A stretch of 64,000 nt of DNA, from NCBI GenBank assembly GCA_964538915.1, contig CAZIFB010000010.1, positions 50,938-114,937 of the forward strand, given 5' to 3'. A model generated the notes under the pieces. It was not told the origin of the DNA. It ran no database searches and saw only the letters and a list, made by a program, of their open reading frames with translations. The DNA is from JAEUHQ01 sp964538915. GTDB lineage: Bacteria > Planctomycetota > UBA1135 > UBA2386. The stretch's first letter is position 1. Each line of letters opens with the position of its first letter. A program made the translations under genes and the position numbers. Shown here one piece after another: positions 35,494-44,516 of this stretch.

Positions 35494-36047
35494 GGTGGCC
35501 TTCGGAGACGTTTCAGCGGGGCTGGTTGGGTTGCTCGCCCGAGGCGTTTCCCCGCGTGGCGACGGCTCCCGTGAGATCCCGAGGCGCGCCGCCCGCACGG
35601 TGTGGCCTTCGACGGGGTGGCCTTCGGAGACGACGCAGCGGGGCTGGATGCGAAGTTCGCCCCGCACGTTGCCCCGCGTTGCGGCGGCTCCCGTGAGATC
35701 CCGAGGCGCGCCGCCCGCACGGTGTGGCCTTCGACGGGGNNNNNNNNNNNNNNNNNNNNNNNNNNNNNNNNNNNNNNNNNNNNNNNNNNNNNNNNNNNNN
35801 NNNNNNNNNNNNNNNNNNNNNNNNNNNNNNNNNNNNNNNCGGAGACGACGCAGCGGGGCTGGATGCGAAGTTCGCCCCGCACGTTGCCCCGCGTAGCGAC
35901 GGCTCCCGTGAGATCCTGAGGCGCGCCGCCCGCACGGGGTGGCCTTCGGAGACGTCGCAGCGGGGCCGGTTGCGTTCGCTCGCCCGCGGCGTTTCCCCGC
36001 GTAGCGACGGCTCCCGTGAGATGCTGAGGCGCGCCGCCCGCAGGGCG
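35494..36047. repeat. Tandem repeat array, about 107-122 bases per unit
   Basis: Four visible copies begin at about 35494, 35616, 35831 (its start lies in the N gap) and 35938. Copies 1 and 2 are 122 bases, the later ones 107; the difference is a 15-base insertion (TGTGGCCTTCGACGG). Each has GGTGGCCTTCGGAGACG at one end and CTCCCGTGAGAT...GAGGCGCGCCGCCCGCA at the other. Copies 2 and 3 carry a GCGGGGC/GCCCCGC hairpin with a 14-base loop (35638-35665 in copy 2). Copies 1 and 4 share a different middle. The array lies between convergent rocF and an outer-membrane protein gene; no convincing gene is inside. Confidence 0.85.
35740..35839. other. Assembly gap (100 N) inside the tandem repeat
   Basis: One hundred Ns, a standard unknown-length placeholder. 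It starts 2 bases into the expected third unit, so the true number of repeat copies is unknown. Confidence 0.95.
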
Positions 36048-36054
36048 GGGTGCC

Positions 36055-37152
36055 TCAGAAGTCGATGCCGAACGACAACTCGGCGAAGAAGCCCTGGTCG
36101 AGCGCGCCTTCGGCTTCGTTGAAGGTCGCCGCACCGGTCGTCAGGTGGTAGTCGCCGGCGACGACGAGGCCCGAGCGCGCGCGCAGCGAGACGTTGTCGT
36201 TCATCCGGTGCACGAGTCCGACGTAGGCGATGATCTCCTGGACCTGCACGTCGGCGCGCTGGGCGCCGGTGGCCTCCGTCGTCCGGACGTGGTACTGGGC
36301 GCCCGTGACTTCGCCGCCGATCAGGATGCCCGTGCTGGCGCTCGGCCACAGCGAGAGTTCGACGTACTCGGGGGCCAGCAGGTCGAAGCGCAGACCGTCG
36401 AACACGTGCCAACTCACGCCGAGGTAGGGCAGCCACGGCGCGTCCTCGTAGATCTGGTTGTACCGGGCGCCGATCTTGAGAAAGACGTTGTCGATCGTGT
36501 GGATCGTGAACAGCGCCTTCGACGGGTAGTCGAAGTCTTTGTGGTGCAGGCCGTCGTCCCAGTCGCTCCAGAGTCCGGGGGACGTCTCCATCTCGAAAAG
36601 CACGTTGTCGTCGAGGAAGACGCCGAAGCCGACGTGCAGGCCCGCGGCGTGCAGCTGTTCGTCGCCGATGCCCGAGGCGTTGCCCATCGAGCCGAACGCG
36701 CTGGAGAACGTGTAGCTGCGGCCCTCGTAGTACGCGCCGAACTTCAGGTAGCCGTCGGTCGACACGAGCACCGGCAGATCGACGTCGATGTCGTAGCCGA
36801 ACAGATCGAAGGAGCCGGGTTCGTGCTGGATGCGCTGGTTCGGCAGCACGCGTGCGCCCAGTTCGATCGGAGCCACGTAGCGCTCGCGCTTCGCCATGAA
36901 GTCGCCGTGCGCGTCCTTGAACAAGCGGTTCAGGGAGTAGAGGTCGGGATCCTGCTCGCCCTGCGAGGTCGGCTGGTAGCGCGGCGAGTAGTCGCCGATC
37001 GTCCGCCCGCTCGCAGGTGCGGGATCCTTCGCGCCGGGGTTCTGGGTGCCGACTTCGCGGAACTTGCTGTTGTCGAGCGTGGGAGCCTGGGCGGCTGCCG
37101 CGGCAGCGGAAACGCACGCTGCGAGAACGAAACGAACTGGGTGGTTGCGCAT
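36055..37152 (-). CDS. Outer-membrane beta-barrel protein (DUF6268-like)
   Basis: A 365-residue protein with signal peptide MRNHPVRFVLAACVSAAAAAAQ. The body is a series of alternating aromatic/polar strands (GYLKFGAYYEGRSYTF, VFLKIGARYNQIYED, LRFDLLAPEYVELSLW) and ends in FFAELSFGIDF, the C-terminal Phe typical of BAM-inserted barrels. About residues 20-80 look like a periplasmic linker. Function (porin, adhesin or structural) is unknown. The prenyltransferase-fold gene lies upstream on the same strand. Confidence 0.75.
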   Translation of the reverse strand: MRNHPVRFVLAACVSAAAAAAQAPTLDNSKFREVGTQNPGAKDPAPASGRTIGDYSPRYQPTSQGEQDPDLYSLNRLFKDAHGDFMAKRERYVAPIELGARVLPNQRIQHEPGSFDLFGYDIDVDLPVLVSTDGYLKFGAYYEGRSYTFSSAFGSMGNASGIGDEQLHAAGLHVGFGVFLDDNVLFEMETSPGLWSDWDDGLHHKDFDYPSKALFTIHTIDNVFLKIGARYNQIYEDAPWLPYLGVSWHVFDGLRFDLLAPEYVELSLWPSASTGILIGGEVTGAQYHVRTTEATGAQRADVQVQEIIAYVGLVHRMNDNVSLRARSGLVVAGDYHLTTGAATFNEAEGALDQGFFAELSFGIDF

Positions 37153-37215
37153 ACTCCCTGACCGGTTGAGACCGGCCGAATCCTCACCGCAGCGGGGCCG
37201 GAATCAAGCCCGAAG

Positions 37216-38349
37216 TCAACGCTGGAAGATGGGCAGGTACTGCTTCGGCATCTGCAAGAGAATGCACGCGATCGCAGTCGCCATTTCGTCACCGGGGCCG
37301 ACGTCGTTGCGCCACCGACCGTCGGGTTGCTGCGACTCCAGCAGGTCGGCCGAGAGGCGCGTGAAGTAACGCCGGAGGGGGGCGCCGCCGTGCTGGTAGA
37401 AGGCCTGGGCCGCGTAGTAGTTGCCGTACCAGAAGTAGAAGTGCGAGCGGTAGTAGTCCGCGATGCCGCCGTAGTCGCGCTCCAGGAACCGCAGCACCGG
37501 ATCGACGATGTTCTCGTCGTGCACACCGGCGGATGAGAGGGCGGTCAGGGCGGCGGCGTTTATCGCGTACTCGTTCGGCTTCGTGTACGCGCCGCGCCCG
37601 TGGATCTTGTAGTAGAAGAGCCCGGCTTCCCGCCCCGAGTTCGTGCGGCTCTGCATCACGTAGGCGATGGCGCGGTCGATCGTTTCCGGCGGTACACGGA
37701 TCCCGATGTTGCGCGCGGCGCGCAGGGCCTGAACCTGGCAGACGGTGACCGACAGGTCGATCTCGCGGTCGAACGGGTTGTAGCGCCAGCCTCCGTACTG
37801 GTTCTGGCTGTCGACGATCAGGTTGACCGCTCGCTCGAGTGCGATCTTCGCCGAGTCGGTCGCCGCCATGCCGTGGACCTCGGCGAGGAACAGCGTCGCG
37901 AACGCGTGGCTGTACATCCGCGTGCCCGCGTCGGTGAGGAACCCGTTCTCGAGACCATGGGCGACCATGTAATCGTGCACCCGACGTACGACGTCGCGAT
38001 GCGTGCCCCGGTCGGGCAGGTTGCCGCCGGCCAGGAAGGCCATGCCGCACAGCGCGGTGACGCCGAGGTGCCCGTGCCCTTGCGCCCGCTGGGATTCGAC
38101 GGACATCGACTGCGGCAGCTCGATGTAGCTGTCCTGCGACTTGTGCCCGACGATGCCTGCCCAGGCGCCGCCTTTGCCCTGGCTCTTCGCGAGCCACCCG
38201 AGTCCCCGCTCTGCCGCGCGGTAGCACGCGTCGGCCTGCTTTGCGTCGAACCACGCCTCCTCGGTAGTTGCCGGTCGCGGCAAGGCCCGCGGGTCTTGCT
38301 CCAGCGTGGTCGGCGCCAGCCAGGGCAACAGGGCGACGAGCGATAGCAT
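37216..38349 (-). CDS. Exported prenyltransferase/squalene-oxidase-repeat protein
   Basis: A 377-residue protein with a signal-peptide-like start (MLSLVALLPWLAP). It has the alpha/alpha-barrel repeats of the prenyltransferase/squalene cyclase superfamily: GLGWLAKSQGKGGAWAGIVG, LIVDSQNQYGGWRYNPF and LLESQQPDGRWRND, each a QW-like motif. The DXDD acid motif of true cyclases was not seen, so it is more likely a binding or scaffold protein. ATG 38370 is an alternative start. It is divergent from the YugP-like gene. Confidence 0.8.
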   Translation of the reverse strand: MLSLVALLPWLAPTTLEQDPRALPRPATTEEAWFDAKQADACYRAAERGLGWLAKSQGKGGAWAGIVGHKSQDSYIELPQSMSVESQRAQGHGHLGVTALCGMAFLAGGNLPDRGTHRDVVRRVHDYMVAHGLENGFLTDAGTRMYSHAFATLFLAEVHGMAATDSAKIALERAVNLIVDSQNQYGGWRYNPFDREIDLSVTVCQVQALRAARNIGIRVPPETIDRAIAYVMQSRTNSGREAGLFYYKIHGRGAYTKPNEYAINAAALTALSSAGVHDENIVDPVLRFLERDYGGIADYYRSHFYFWYGNYYAAQAFYQHGGAPLRRYFTRLSADLLESQQPDGRWRNDVGPGDEMATAIACILLQMPKQYLPIFQR

Positions 38350-38503
38350 CGGGGGCTCGGGGCGGCGCACGGGGGACGGGAACGCGACGGGCGCGCATTG
38401 TCGGCGGGCCGGCGCAGCGGCGCCAGTCGCCGTCTTGCGTTCGCGGTCCTCGGCGTGCTAACCATCCATTCTCGCGCGCCGTTTCGGCCGCGCCCCCCGA
38501 ACG

Positions 38504-39223
38504 ATGCTCGCTTTCGTCCTCACCGCCAATCCCGTCTACTGGTTGATCCTCGGCGTCGGGCTCCTGCTGAGTCTCCTCGCCGCCGGCCGCGTGAAGTCGA
38601 CCTTCGCGCGCTGGTCCCAGGTGCGCGCTCGCTCGGGGATCCGCGGCGCACAGGTCGCCCACGCGATCCTCCAGGCCCACGGCATCCACGACGTCAGGGT
38701 CGAGCCGGTCGCCGGGTCCCTTACGGACCACTACGACCCGTCGTCGAAGACCCTCCGGCTCAGCGAGCCGGTCTACCACAGCGACAGCATCGCGGCGCTC
38801 GGTGTCGCTGCCCACGAAGTCGGACACGCGATCCAGCACGCGACCCGCTACGGGCCGCTGCACTTCCGTTCGGCGTGGGTCCCCGTCGCGGGCATCGGGT
38901 CGGGCCTCGGGGAGATCCTGGTCGTGGTCGGCCTGCTCATGGCCGGCGGTGGCGGGTCGATGCTCGTCGCCTGGATCGGGCTCGCCCTGTTCGGTGCGAC
39001 TACCGTGTTCACGCTCGTGACGCTGCCCGTCGAGTTCGACGCGAGCCGCCGCGCGATGGTCACTCTCGAACAGAGCCGCGTGCTCGCGGCGGACGAACTG
39101 CCGGGAGCACGCAGCGTGTTGAACGCGGCAGCGATGACCTACATCGCCGCCGCCGCAGTGTCGCTGATGCAGCTCCTCTGGTGGTTGTTCCAGATCCTGG
39201 GCTCGCAGCGCCGCGACGACTGA
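38504..39223 (+). CDS. Membrane zinc metallopeptidase, YugP family
   Basis: A 239-residue membrane protein (Zn-peptidase 2 family). The active-site helix is AAHEVGHAIQHA, with HExxH as HEVGH. An N-terminal membrane segment (PVYWLILGVGLLLSLLAA), two central ones and a C-terminal one are visible. The VEFDASRRAM segment is conserved downstream and probably supplies the third ligand. Role is not established in the family, but membrane protein quality control is likely. Confidence 0.9.
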   Translation: MLAFVLTANPVYWLILGVGLLLSLLAAGRVKSTFARWSQVRARSGIRGAQVAHAILQAHGIHDVRVEPVAGSLTDHYDPSSKTLRLSEPVYHSDSIAALGVAAHEVGHAIQHATRYGPLHFRSAWVPVAGIGSGLGEILVVVGLLMAGGGGSMLVAWIGLALFGATTVFTLVTLPVEFDASRRAMVTLEQSRVLAADELPGARSVLNAAAMTYIAAAAVSLMQLLWWLFQILGSQRRDD

Positions 39224-39226
39224 TCG

Positions 39227-40105
39227 CTACCAGCGGTCCGCGGCGGCCAGCGCGAGGGCGGCCTCGGCTTCGGGCCGGCTCGGCGAACACTCCACACCGA
39301 CGAAGCCGCGGTAGCCGAGTTCGGACAACTCGCGCAACACGCGCGGGTAGTGGATCTCGCCGGTGCCCGGTTCGTGGCGGCCAGGGTGATCGGCGACCTG
39401 CACGTAGCCGAGCTGGTCGAAGCCCTCGCGCAGGTGTCCGCACAGATCGCCTTCGCTGATGTGGCAGTGGTAGAGGTCCCAGTTGATCTTCACCATCGGC
39501 GAGCCGACGGCGCGGCAGATGCGCACCGCGGCTTCGCTGCCGTGCAGGCAATGGCCCTTGTGGTCGACGCGTACGTTCATCGGCTCGAGGATGAGCGTGA
39601 TTCCTTCGCGCTCGGCGATCGGGGCCGCGAGTTTCAGGCCGGCGACGATCTGCGCGTGCATCTCTGCCTCCGTCGCGCCCTGCACGTCGTTGCCGCCGAC
39701 GACCGTCATGTGCGAGCACGAGAGCTGCTTGGCGACGGCGCACGACGCCTCGATCTCGGCCGTGAACTTCGTGTGGTTCCGCGCTTCGTTGAGCCCGGGC
39801 GTGAATCCCCACGCGGTGAACTGGGCCGTGGCGATGCCGAGTTCGCGCGTGAGAGCGGCGATCGCAGCCACGTCCTTGCCGCGCCACGGCCAGAACTCGA
39901 TCGCCGGAAAGCCGAGTTCGGACGCACGCCGGATCCGGTCGAGGAATGGCAGGTTCGTCCACCACATCTCGACGTTCGCCGCGAAACGTGTGCGGGTCGT
40001 CGCGAGCGGACGTGCCGGAGCAGGATCCTGCGAGCGAAGGGCCGTGGCCAAGGCCGCCGTTCCCGGTGCGAGGGCGAGGACGTCGCGGCGTGACAGCGGC
40101 GCCAC
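39227..40105 (-). CDS. Hydroxypyruvate isomerase-family TIM-barrel protein with Tat signal
   Basis: A 292-residue protein with a twin-arginine-like signal (LSRRDVLALAPGTAALATAL). The barrel matches hydroxypyruvate isomerase (Hyi): WDLYHCHISEGDL, VQVADHPGRHEPGTGEIHYP and FVGVECSP. The metal-binding Glu/Asp/His residues of sugar isomerase-epimerases appear present (EPMN, KINWD, EC). The start is GTG at 40105, one base after the purN stop. Export of a Hyi-like enzyme is unusual for the standard cytoplasmic glyoxylate role. Confidence 0.82.
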   Translation of the reverse strand: MAPLSRRDVLALAPGTAALATALRSQDPAPARPLATTRTRFAANVEMWWTNLPFLDRIRRASELGFPAIEFWPWRGKDVAAIAALTRELGIATAQFTAWGFTPGLNEARNHTKFTAEIEASCAVAKQLSCSHMTVVGGNDVQGATEAEMHAQIVAGLKLAAPIAEREGITLILEPMNVRVDHKGHCLHGSEAAVRICRAVGSPMVKINWDLYHCHISEGDLCGHLREGFDQLGYVQVADHPGRHEPGTGEIHYPRVLRELSELGYRGFVGVECSPSRPEAEAALALAAADRW

Positions 40106-40106
40106 G

Positions 40107-40694
40107 TCAGTTCGCCTCCAGCTCGCGCCAGCGCATCGCGATCGCTGCCGGATAGGCCTCGCACTCGGCCGCGAACACGCGGGTGCCCAGCGTCGCGACC
40201 GTGTCTTCGGGAAGGACCGGGACGCGCGCCTGCACGAGGATGCGGCCTTCGTCGTAGTTCTCGTTGCACAGGTGCACCGTGCAACCCGACTCCGTCTCTC
40301 CCGCCGCGAGCACCGCTGCGTGCACTCGGTCGCCGAGCATGCCCTTGCCGCCGAACTTCGGCAGCAGCGACGGGTGGATGTTCAGGACGCGATCCGCGAA
40401 CTCGGGCACGATCGGCAGGAGGCGCAGGTAACCCGCGAGAATCACGAGATCGACGTCGAGTTCGAGCAGCCACGACCAGATCGAGGACGGTTCGCGGAGA
40501 TGGCGCGTCTCGAGCCCGTGGTCCATCGCGCGCTGGAGGCCGAACGCGTCGGCGCGATCGCTCGCGACGCCGGCGATGGTCGCGCGCATGCGGCCGTCGG
40601 TCGTCCGGTCGAGCAGGTTCTGCAGTGTGCGGCCCGAGCCGCTGAGCAGCACGCCGAGGCGCGGGCGTTGGTCCTTGCGGGGCAGCGTGGCCAT
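40107..40694 (-). CDS. purN: Phosphoribosylglycinamide formyltransferase
   Basis: Third step of purine synthesis: transfers a formyl group from 10-formyl-THF to GAR. The 195-residue protein has VLLSGSGRTLQNLLD near the N-terminus, the catalytic NIHPSLLPKFGGKGM (Asn and His) and GCTVHLCNENYDEGRI before the active-site Asp/Glu region, where the family has HxVxxxxDxGxI. The Asp of that motif is present as D in YDEG. Length is typical. It follows punA by 4 bases. Confidence 0.93.
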   Translation of the reverse strand: MATLPRKDQRPRLGVLLSGSGRTLQNLLDRTTDGRMRATIAGVASDRADAFGLQRAMDHGLETRHLREPSSIWSWLLELDVDLVILAGYLRLLPIVPEFADRVLNIHPSLLPKFGGKGMLGDRVHAAVLAAGETESGCTVHLCNENYDEGRILVQARVPVLPEDTVATLGTRVFAAECEAYPAAIAMRWRELEAN

Positions 40695-40698
40695 CGCC

Positions 40699-41520
40699 TC
40701 AGGCCTCGCGCGACGCCGCGACGATGCCGACGAGCAGGCTCGCCATGCGCGGCGCGGCGAGGTCGGCCGCGTCGATCATCGATTCGATCGAGACCTGTTG
40801 CGACCTGCCGGCCAGGAGCTGCTGAGTGACCCCGACGAGCGCCAGCACCTGGAAGCCGGCGTGCACGGCCGCGATGGCTTCGGGCACGAGCGACATGCCG
40901 ACGAGATCGGCGCCGGCCTGTCGAAGGAAGCGATACTCGGCGCGCGTCGGCATGCTCGGGCCGGCGATGGCCGCGAACACTCCGGGCTGGCACGGGATGT
41001 TGGCGCGTAGAGCCACGTCGCGCGCGACTTCCTGCCACTCGCGCGAGTAGGGCTCGCTCATGTCCGGGAAGCGCGGACCGAACTGGTCGTCGTTCGGTCC
41101 GATCAGCGGGTGCAGCCCGCTCAGGTTCAGGTGGTCCTCGACGACCGCGATGGCGCCCGGTTCGATCTGCTGGCACAGGCTCGCCGCGCCGGCAGTCAGC
41201 ATCAGGACTTCACAGCCGAGTGCGCGCAGCACCCGCACCGGCAGCGCCAGTTCGGCGGGGGACAGGCCCTCGTACGTCGCCAGCGGCGCGTCTGCGACCG
41301 CGACCGGAACGCCCTCGAGCAGGCCAACGAGGAGCGGCGCGTGCAGGGCGGCACCGGGGAGGTCGTCGCCGTGGACGACGACCTTCTCCTTGAGCTGGTT
41401 CGCGATCGATGCGTGGCCCGAGCCGAGCAGCATCGCCACGCGCGGCCGCAGCGGTGTGCGTTCGTGGACGAACTGCGCGACCTCGCGGGGGACGGTGCGT
41501 GAGGCTTGGGGCGCTGGCAT
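40699..41520 (-). CDS. punA: Purine-nucleoside phosphorylase, trimeric type
   Basis: Phosphorolyses purine nucleosides in salvage. The 273-residue protein has the phosphate site LLGSGHASIA, GPNDDQFGPRFPDMSEPYS, GPSMPTRAEYRFLRQAGAD and VGMSLVPEAIAAVHAG. These match PunA/PNP I-type enzymes; DeoD and MtnP lack this combination. TACCGT on the minus strand (plus-strand ACGGTA 41527-41532) ends 6 bases before the ATG, suggesting a leaderless message. purN and the Hyi-family gene follow almost without gaps, a purine and sugar metabolism operon. Confidence 0.9.
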   Translation of the reverse strand: MPAPQASRTVPREVAQFVHERTPLRPRVAMLLGSGHASIANQLKEKVVVHGDDLPGAALHAPLLVGLLEGVPVAVADAPLATYEGLSPAELALPVRVLRALGCEVLMLTAGAASLCQQIEPGAIAVVEDHLNLSGLHPLIGPNDDQFGPRFPDMSEPYSREWQEVARDVALRANIPCQPGVFAAIAGPSMPTRAEYRFLRQAGADLVGMSLVPEAIAAVHAGFQVLALVGVTQQLLAGRSQQVSIESMIDAADLAAPRMASLLVGIVAASREA

Positions 41521-41560
41521 GCGCCCACGGTAGCGGTTCCCTTCGAGGAACGCACGGCCG

Positions 41561-41857
41561 CTAGGCGGGCAGACCGAGGCGGGCGCGCAGCGCGTTCGTG
41601 TCGATGCCGCCCACGTGCACCGTCTTTCGCGGCGAGCTCTGCCCGCTCGCGACTTCGACGTCGCGCGGGGGCACCTGCAGCGCAGCGGCGAGGATGCTGC
41701 ACAGGCGCTCGTTCGCCTTGCCGTTCTCCGGTGGAGCCGCGACCTGCACCTTCAGTGCAGAGCCCAGGAGCCCGACGATGCGATCGCGCGTCGAACCCGG
41801 AACGACCTTCACGGCGAAGCGCACCCCGGTCGCCGTGACCGCGACCGCCAGAGTCAT
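41561..41857 (-). CDS. DUF167 (YggU) family protein
   Basis: A 98-residue single-domain protein. VVPGSTRDRIVG and APPENGKANERLCSILAAAL are the DUF167 signatures, with SGQSSPRKTVHV near the C-terminus. Function is not established in the family. Its ATG overlaps the kinase stop codon (ATGA), so it is translated with the kinase. Confidence 0.92.
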   Translation of the reverse strand: MTLAVAVTATGVRFAVKVVPGSTRDRIVGLLGSALKVQVAAPPENGKANERLCSILAAALQVPPRDVEVASGQSSPRKTVHVGGIDTNALRARLGLPA

Positions 41858-44436
41858 GGCAACGCGGCGACGATGAATGCGTGCGGAGACTCGGCGAGCA
41901 GGCGGTCGACGTGACTGGCCGCGGCGAGATTGCGGCGTTCGGACAGCGCGCGGAGGCCGGCGACCAGGCGCTGGGTTGCCTGGAGTTCGCGGCGCAGGCC
42001 GGTCACCCACGGCTCGTTGTCCTGTTCGGGCAGGGCGCGCAGCAGCGGTTCGAACATCACGGCGCCGAGCGAGTACCCGTTCGTTCCGGTGCCGGACGCG
42101 TCGTCGTCCGCACGGAGGTGGCCGAGGAAATCGCGCGCGGCGTCGGCGTGCTGCACGATGGCGAGGAGGCCGAGGAAGCACTCGCGGGACCCCTTCGGCG
42201 GTGTGGGCACCTGATCGGCGATCGCGCGCCATGCATCGAAGGAGAACCCGGTGGTCCTGGTCGGCACTTCGCGCGCCGGCTTCTTGCTCTGGTCGAGCAG
42301 CACGAGTTGCTGTTGCGCGCGGTCCCACCGGCCGATCGGCATGCTGGTGCCGTCGCCCCCGCTGAACGTGAGCTGCCCGGCGCCCGCCGCGCGATCCATT
42401 GCGTCCAGGAACGCGCTGGCCTGGCCGATCGTCGCGACGAGCGTGCGCGCCGCGTCGGCGATCGCGGGTTCCGGCGCCGCGCCGGCGAAGCCGGTCGCCA
42501 GCGTCGCGGCCGCGGCGAAATCGAACCGGCGCAGCAGCGCGACGATTCCGGCGTCGCCGGGGAAGAGCGCGTGGTACTGCTGCCAGGCGGAGGTGCCGCG
42601 TTCCGCGACGAGATCCTTGAGCGTCGCGCGAGCCGAGGCCAGTCGCGGCGCCGCCTGCTGCACGTCGGTCGCGAGTTCGTCGGGCCACCGATTCGCGGCG
42701 CCGAGTGCCGAGGCCCACGCGTCACAGGCAGAGGTGAGAGCTGCCGGGTCCTTGGCCTTCGCCGCGTCGTCCGCCGCGCTCTGGAGCGAGGTCAGCCGGG
42801 CGCGAGCGCGTTCCAGCACCGTTTCGCGCAGCGTCTTCCGGCCGGACTCGAGGTCAGCATCGCCGCGCAGTGCGTCCGGGGCCGGCGTCGCGATCGCGCG
42901 CAGCGCGGCGGCGAAGTCGTTCGCGTCCAGCGGGGTCTGCATCGACTGACGCAGCGCCGCGAGATGGTCGGCGACCATCGTGCGGCGTTGTTCGCCCGCG
43001 CGTGCCTTCTCGGCCGCTTCGGTGCGCGTGCGAGCCGCCCGCTCGGTCGCCTCGACGGCCGCGCGAGTGCCGGTGTGGTCGGCGGCGAGGCGGTCGAACG
43101 CCTTGGCGAGGTCTTCGCCGGCGAGATCGGCGAGTCGCAGCGACAGCAGCGCGATCGTCGCGGTCGCCTCTCGCGCGTCCTGCTTCAGCTGCGCGTTCTC
43201 CTTCGCGAGCCGCGCGGCTTCGGGATTGTCGGCGTACTCGATGCGTGTCTCGACGTCCTTCGGCTTCGTCACCGCCCACCAGATCGCTCCGCCGGCGATC
43301 AGGACGGCCGCTCCCGCGAGCGCGATCCACAGACCCTTCTTCACTGGCGGTTGGAGCAGGACCTCGAGTTCCTCGAGCAGTTCGTTCGCGGTCTGCTGGC
43401 GGGCCGCCGGGTCCTTCGCCATCAGCCTCTGGATGATCGCGGCGACCTCCGCGGGCACCTCCGGATTCACCTTGTTCGCCGGTTCCGCGTCCTCCTTCAC
43501 CTGCGCGGCGAGGATGTCCTTCACCGTCTTGCGGGGGAACGGGGTGCGCCCGGTGACGAGCCGGTAGAACGTGCAGCCCAGCGCGTAGAGGTCCGTGCGG
43601 TGGTCGACCGCCTTCCGCAGCACCTGCTCGGGCGCCATGAAGTGCGGCGTCCCGATCGCCTTCGTCTCCGCGTCTCCGCTCGTGTTCGCGAGCCCGAGGT
43701 CCGCGATCTTCACCGACCCGTGCTGGTCGAGCATCAGGTTGTCGGGCTTGATGTCGCGGTGCACGATGCCGAGCGATTCGGCGTAGGCGAGGCCCGCGGC
43801 AGCGTCCGCGACGACGCGCAGGGCACGATCGACCGGCATCGCGCCGTTCTGCTTCAGCCAGTCCTCGAGGGAGCCTTCGTGCATCAGCTCCATCGCGTAG
43901 TAGTAGGTGCCGCCGTCGTGCTCGACGTCGAACACCGCGACCACGTTCGGGTGCTGCAGCTTCGCCGCGGCGCGTGCCTCGGCGACGAACTTCGCGACGA
44001 ACGCGGGGTCCTGAGTCAGCTCCTTGTTGAGGACCTTGAGCGCGATCTCGCGGTGCAGGCTGACCTGCTCGGCGCGATAGACCATGCCCATGCCGCCGCG
44101 GCCCAGCTCTTCGATGATGCGGTAGCCGGCGATCTGTGGCAGGCCGCGCTTCTGGGTCTGGCCGAACGCGACGCGCGTCGTGCCGAGTTCGATCACGTCG
44201 CCGTCCTGCAGCGGCGACGCCTCGATCGAAGCACCGTTCACGCGCAGGCCGGCGGCCAGGGCCTTCACGCCGAAGCCCTGGTCCTTCAGCGCCTTCACAA
44301 CGGCGTGCTGCGGCGCGACGCCGGCTTCCTCGATGCGGATCGCGCAGTCTGGACCGCTGCCGAGCAGGGTCGGATGTTCGCGATCGAGAGTGACGACGGT
44401 GCCGGCGAGCGGGCCGGTCTCGACGGTGAGTCGCAC
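41854..44436 (-). CDS. FHA-domain Ser/Thr protein kinase with membrane helix and large external region
   Basis: An 860-residue protein. Residues 1-95 form an FHA domain (LLGSGPDCAIRI, VNGASIEASPLQDGDVIELG). Residues 105-360 are a Hanks-type kinase: glycine loop LGRGGMGMVY, Lys134 in IALKVL, HRDIKPDN (catalytic Asp229), DLG at 246-248 and APEQ. A membrane helix (369-389) precedes about 470 exported residues, with a coiled coil at about 400-480 and an unknown helical domain. The start is GTG at 44436. FHA in front of the kinase is common in planctomycetes; the external ligand is unknown. Confidence 0.9.
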   Translation of the reverse strand: MRLTVETGPLAGTVVTLDREHPTLLGSGPDCAIRIEEAGVAPQHAVVKALKDQGFGVKALAAGLRVNGASIEASPLQDGDVIELGTTRVAFGQTQKRGLPQIAGYRIIEELGRGGMGMVYRAEQVSLHREIALKVLNKELTQDPAFVAKFVAEARAAAKLQHPNVVAVFDVEHDGGTYYYAMELMHEGSLEDWLKQNGAMPVDRALRVVADAAAGLAYAESLGIVHRDIKPDNLMLDQHGSVKIADLGLANTSGDAETKAIGTPHFMAPEQVLRKAVDHRTDLYALGCTFYRLVTGRTPFPRKTVKDILAAQVKEDAEPANKVNPEVPAEVAAIIQRLMAKDPAARQQTANELLEELEVLLQPPVKKGLWIALAGAAVLIAGGAIWWAVTKPKDVETRIEYADNPEAARLAKENAQLKQDAREATATIALLSLRLADLAGEDLAKAFDRLAADHTGTRAAVEATERAARTRTEAAEKARAGEQRRTMVADHLAALRQSMQTPLDANDFAAALRAIATPAPDALRGDADLESGRKTLRETVLERARARLTSLQSAADDAAKAKDPAALTSACDAWASALGAANRWPDELATDVQQAAPRLASARATLKDLVAERGTSAWQQYHALFPGDAGIVALLRRFDFAAAATLATGFAGAAPEPAIADAARTLVATIGQASAFLDAMDRAAGAGQLTFSGGDGTSMPIGRWDRAQQQLVLLDQSKKPAREVPTRTTGFSFDAWRAIADQVPTPPKGSRECFLGLLAIVQHADAARDFLGHLRADDDASGTGTNGYSLGAVMFEPLLRALPEQDNEPWVTGLRRELQATQRLVAGLRALSERRNLAAASHVDRLLAESPHAFIVAALP

Positions 44437-44516
44437 GTGCGGGGTCCGGGGAGGGGAACCGAGGGGCGCCGCAGTATGGCAAGAGCGACGGTCCCGCGCG
44501 AGGGCGAGGCCCCGAC

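Noticed and set aside
35494..36047. CRISPR array
   Set aside because: Units are long, contiguous and divergent, without short identical repeats and unique spacers; no cas gene is near.
41854..44436. Inactive kinase because of DLG instead of DFG
   Set aside because: DLG is common in active Hanks-type kinases, and the Lys and HRD motif are intact.
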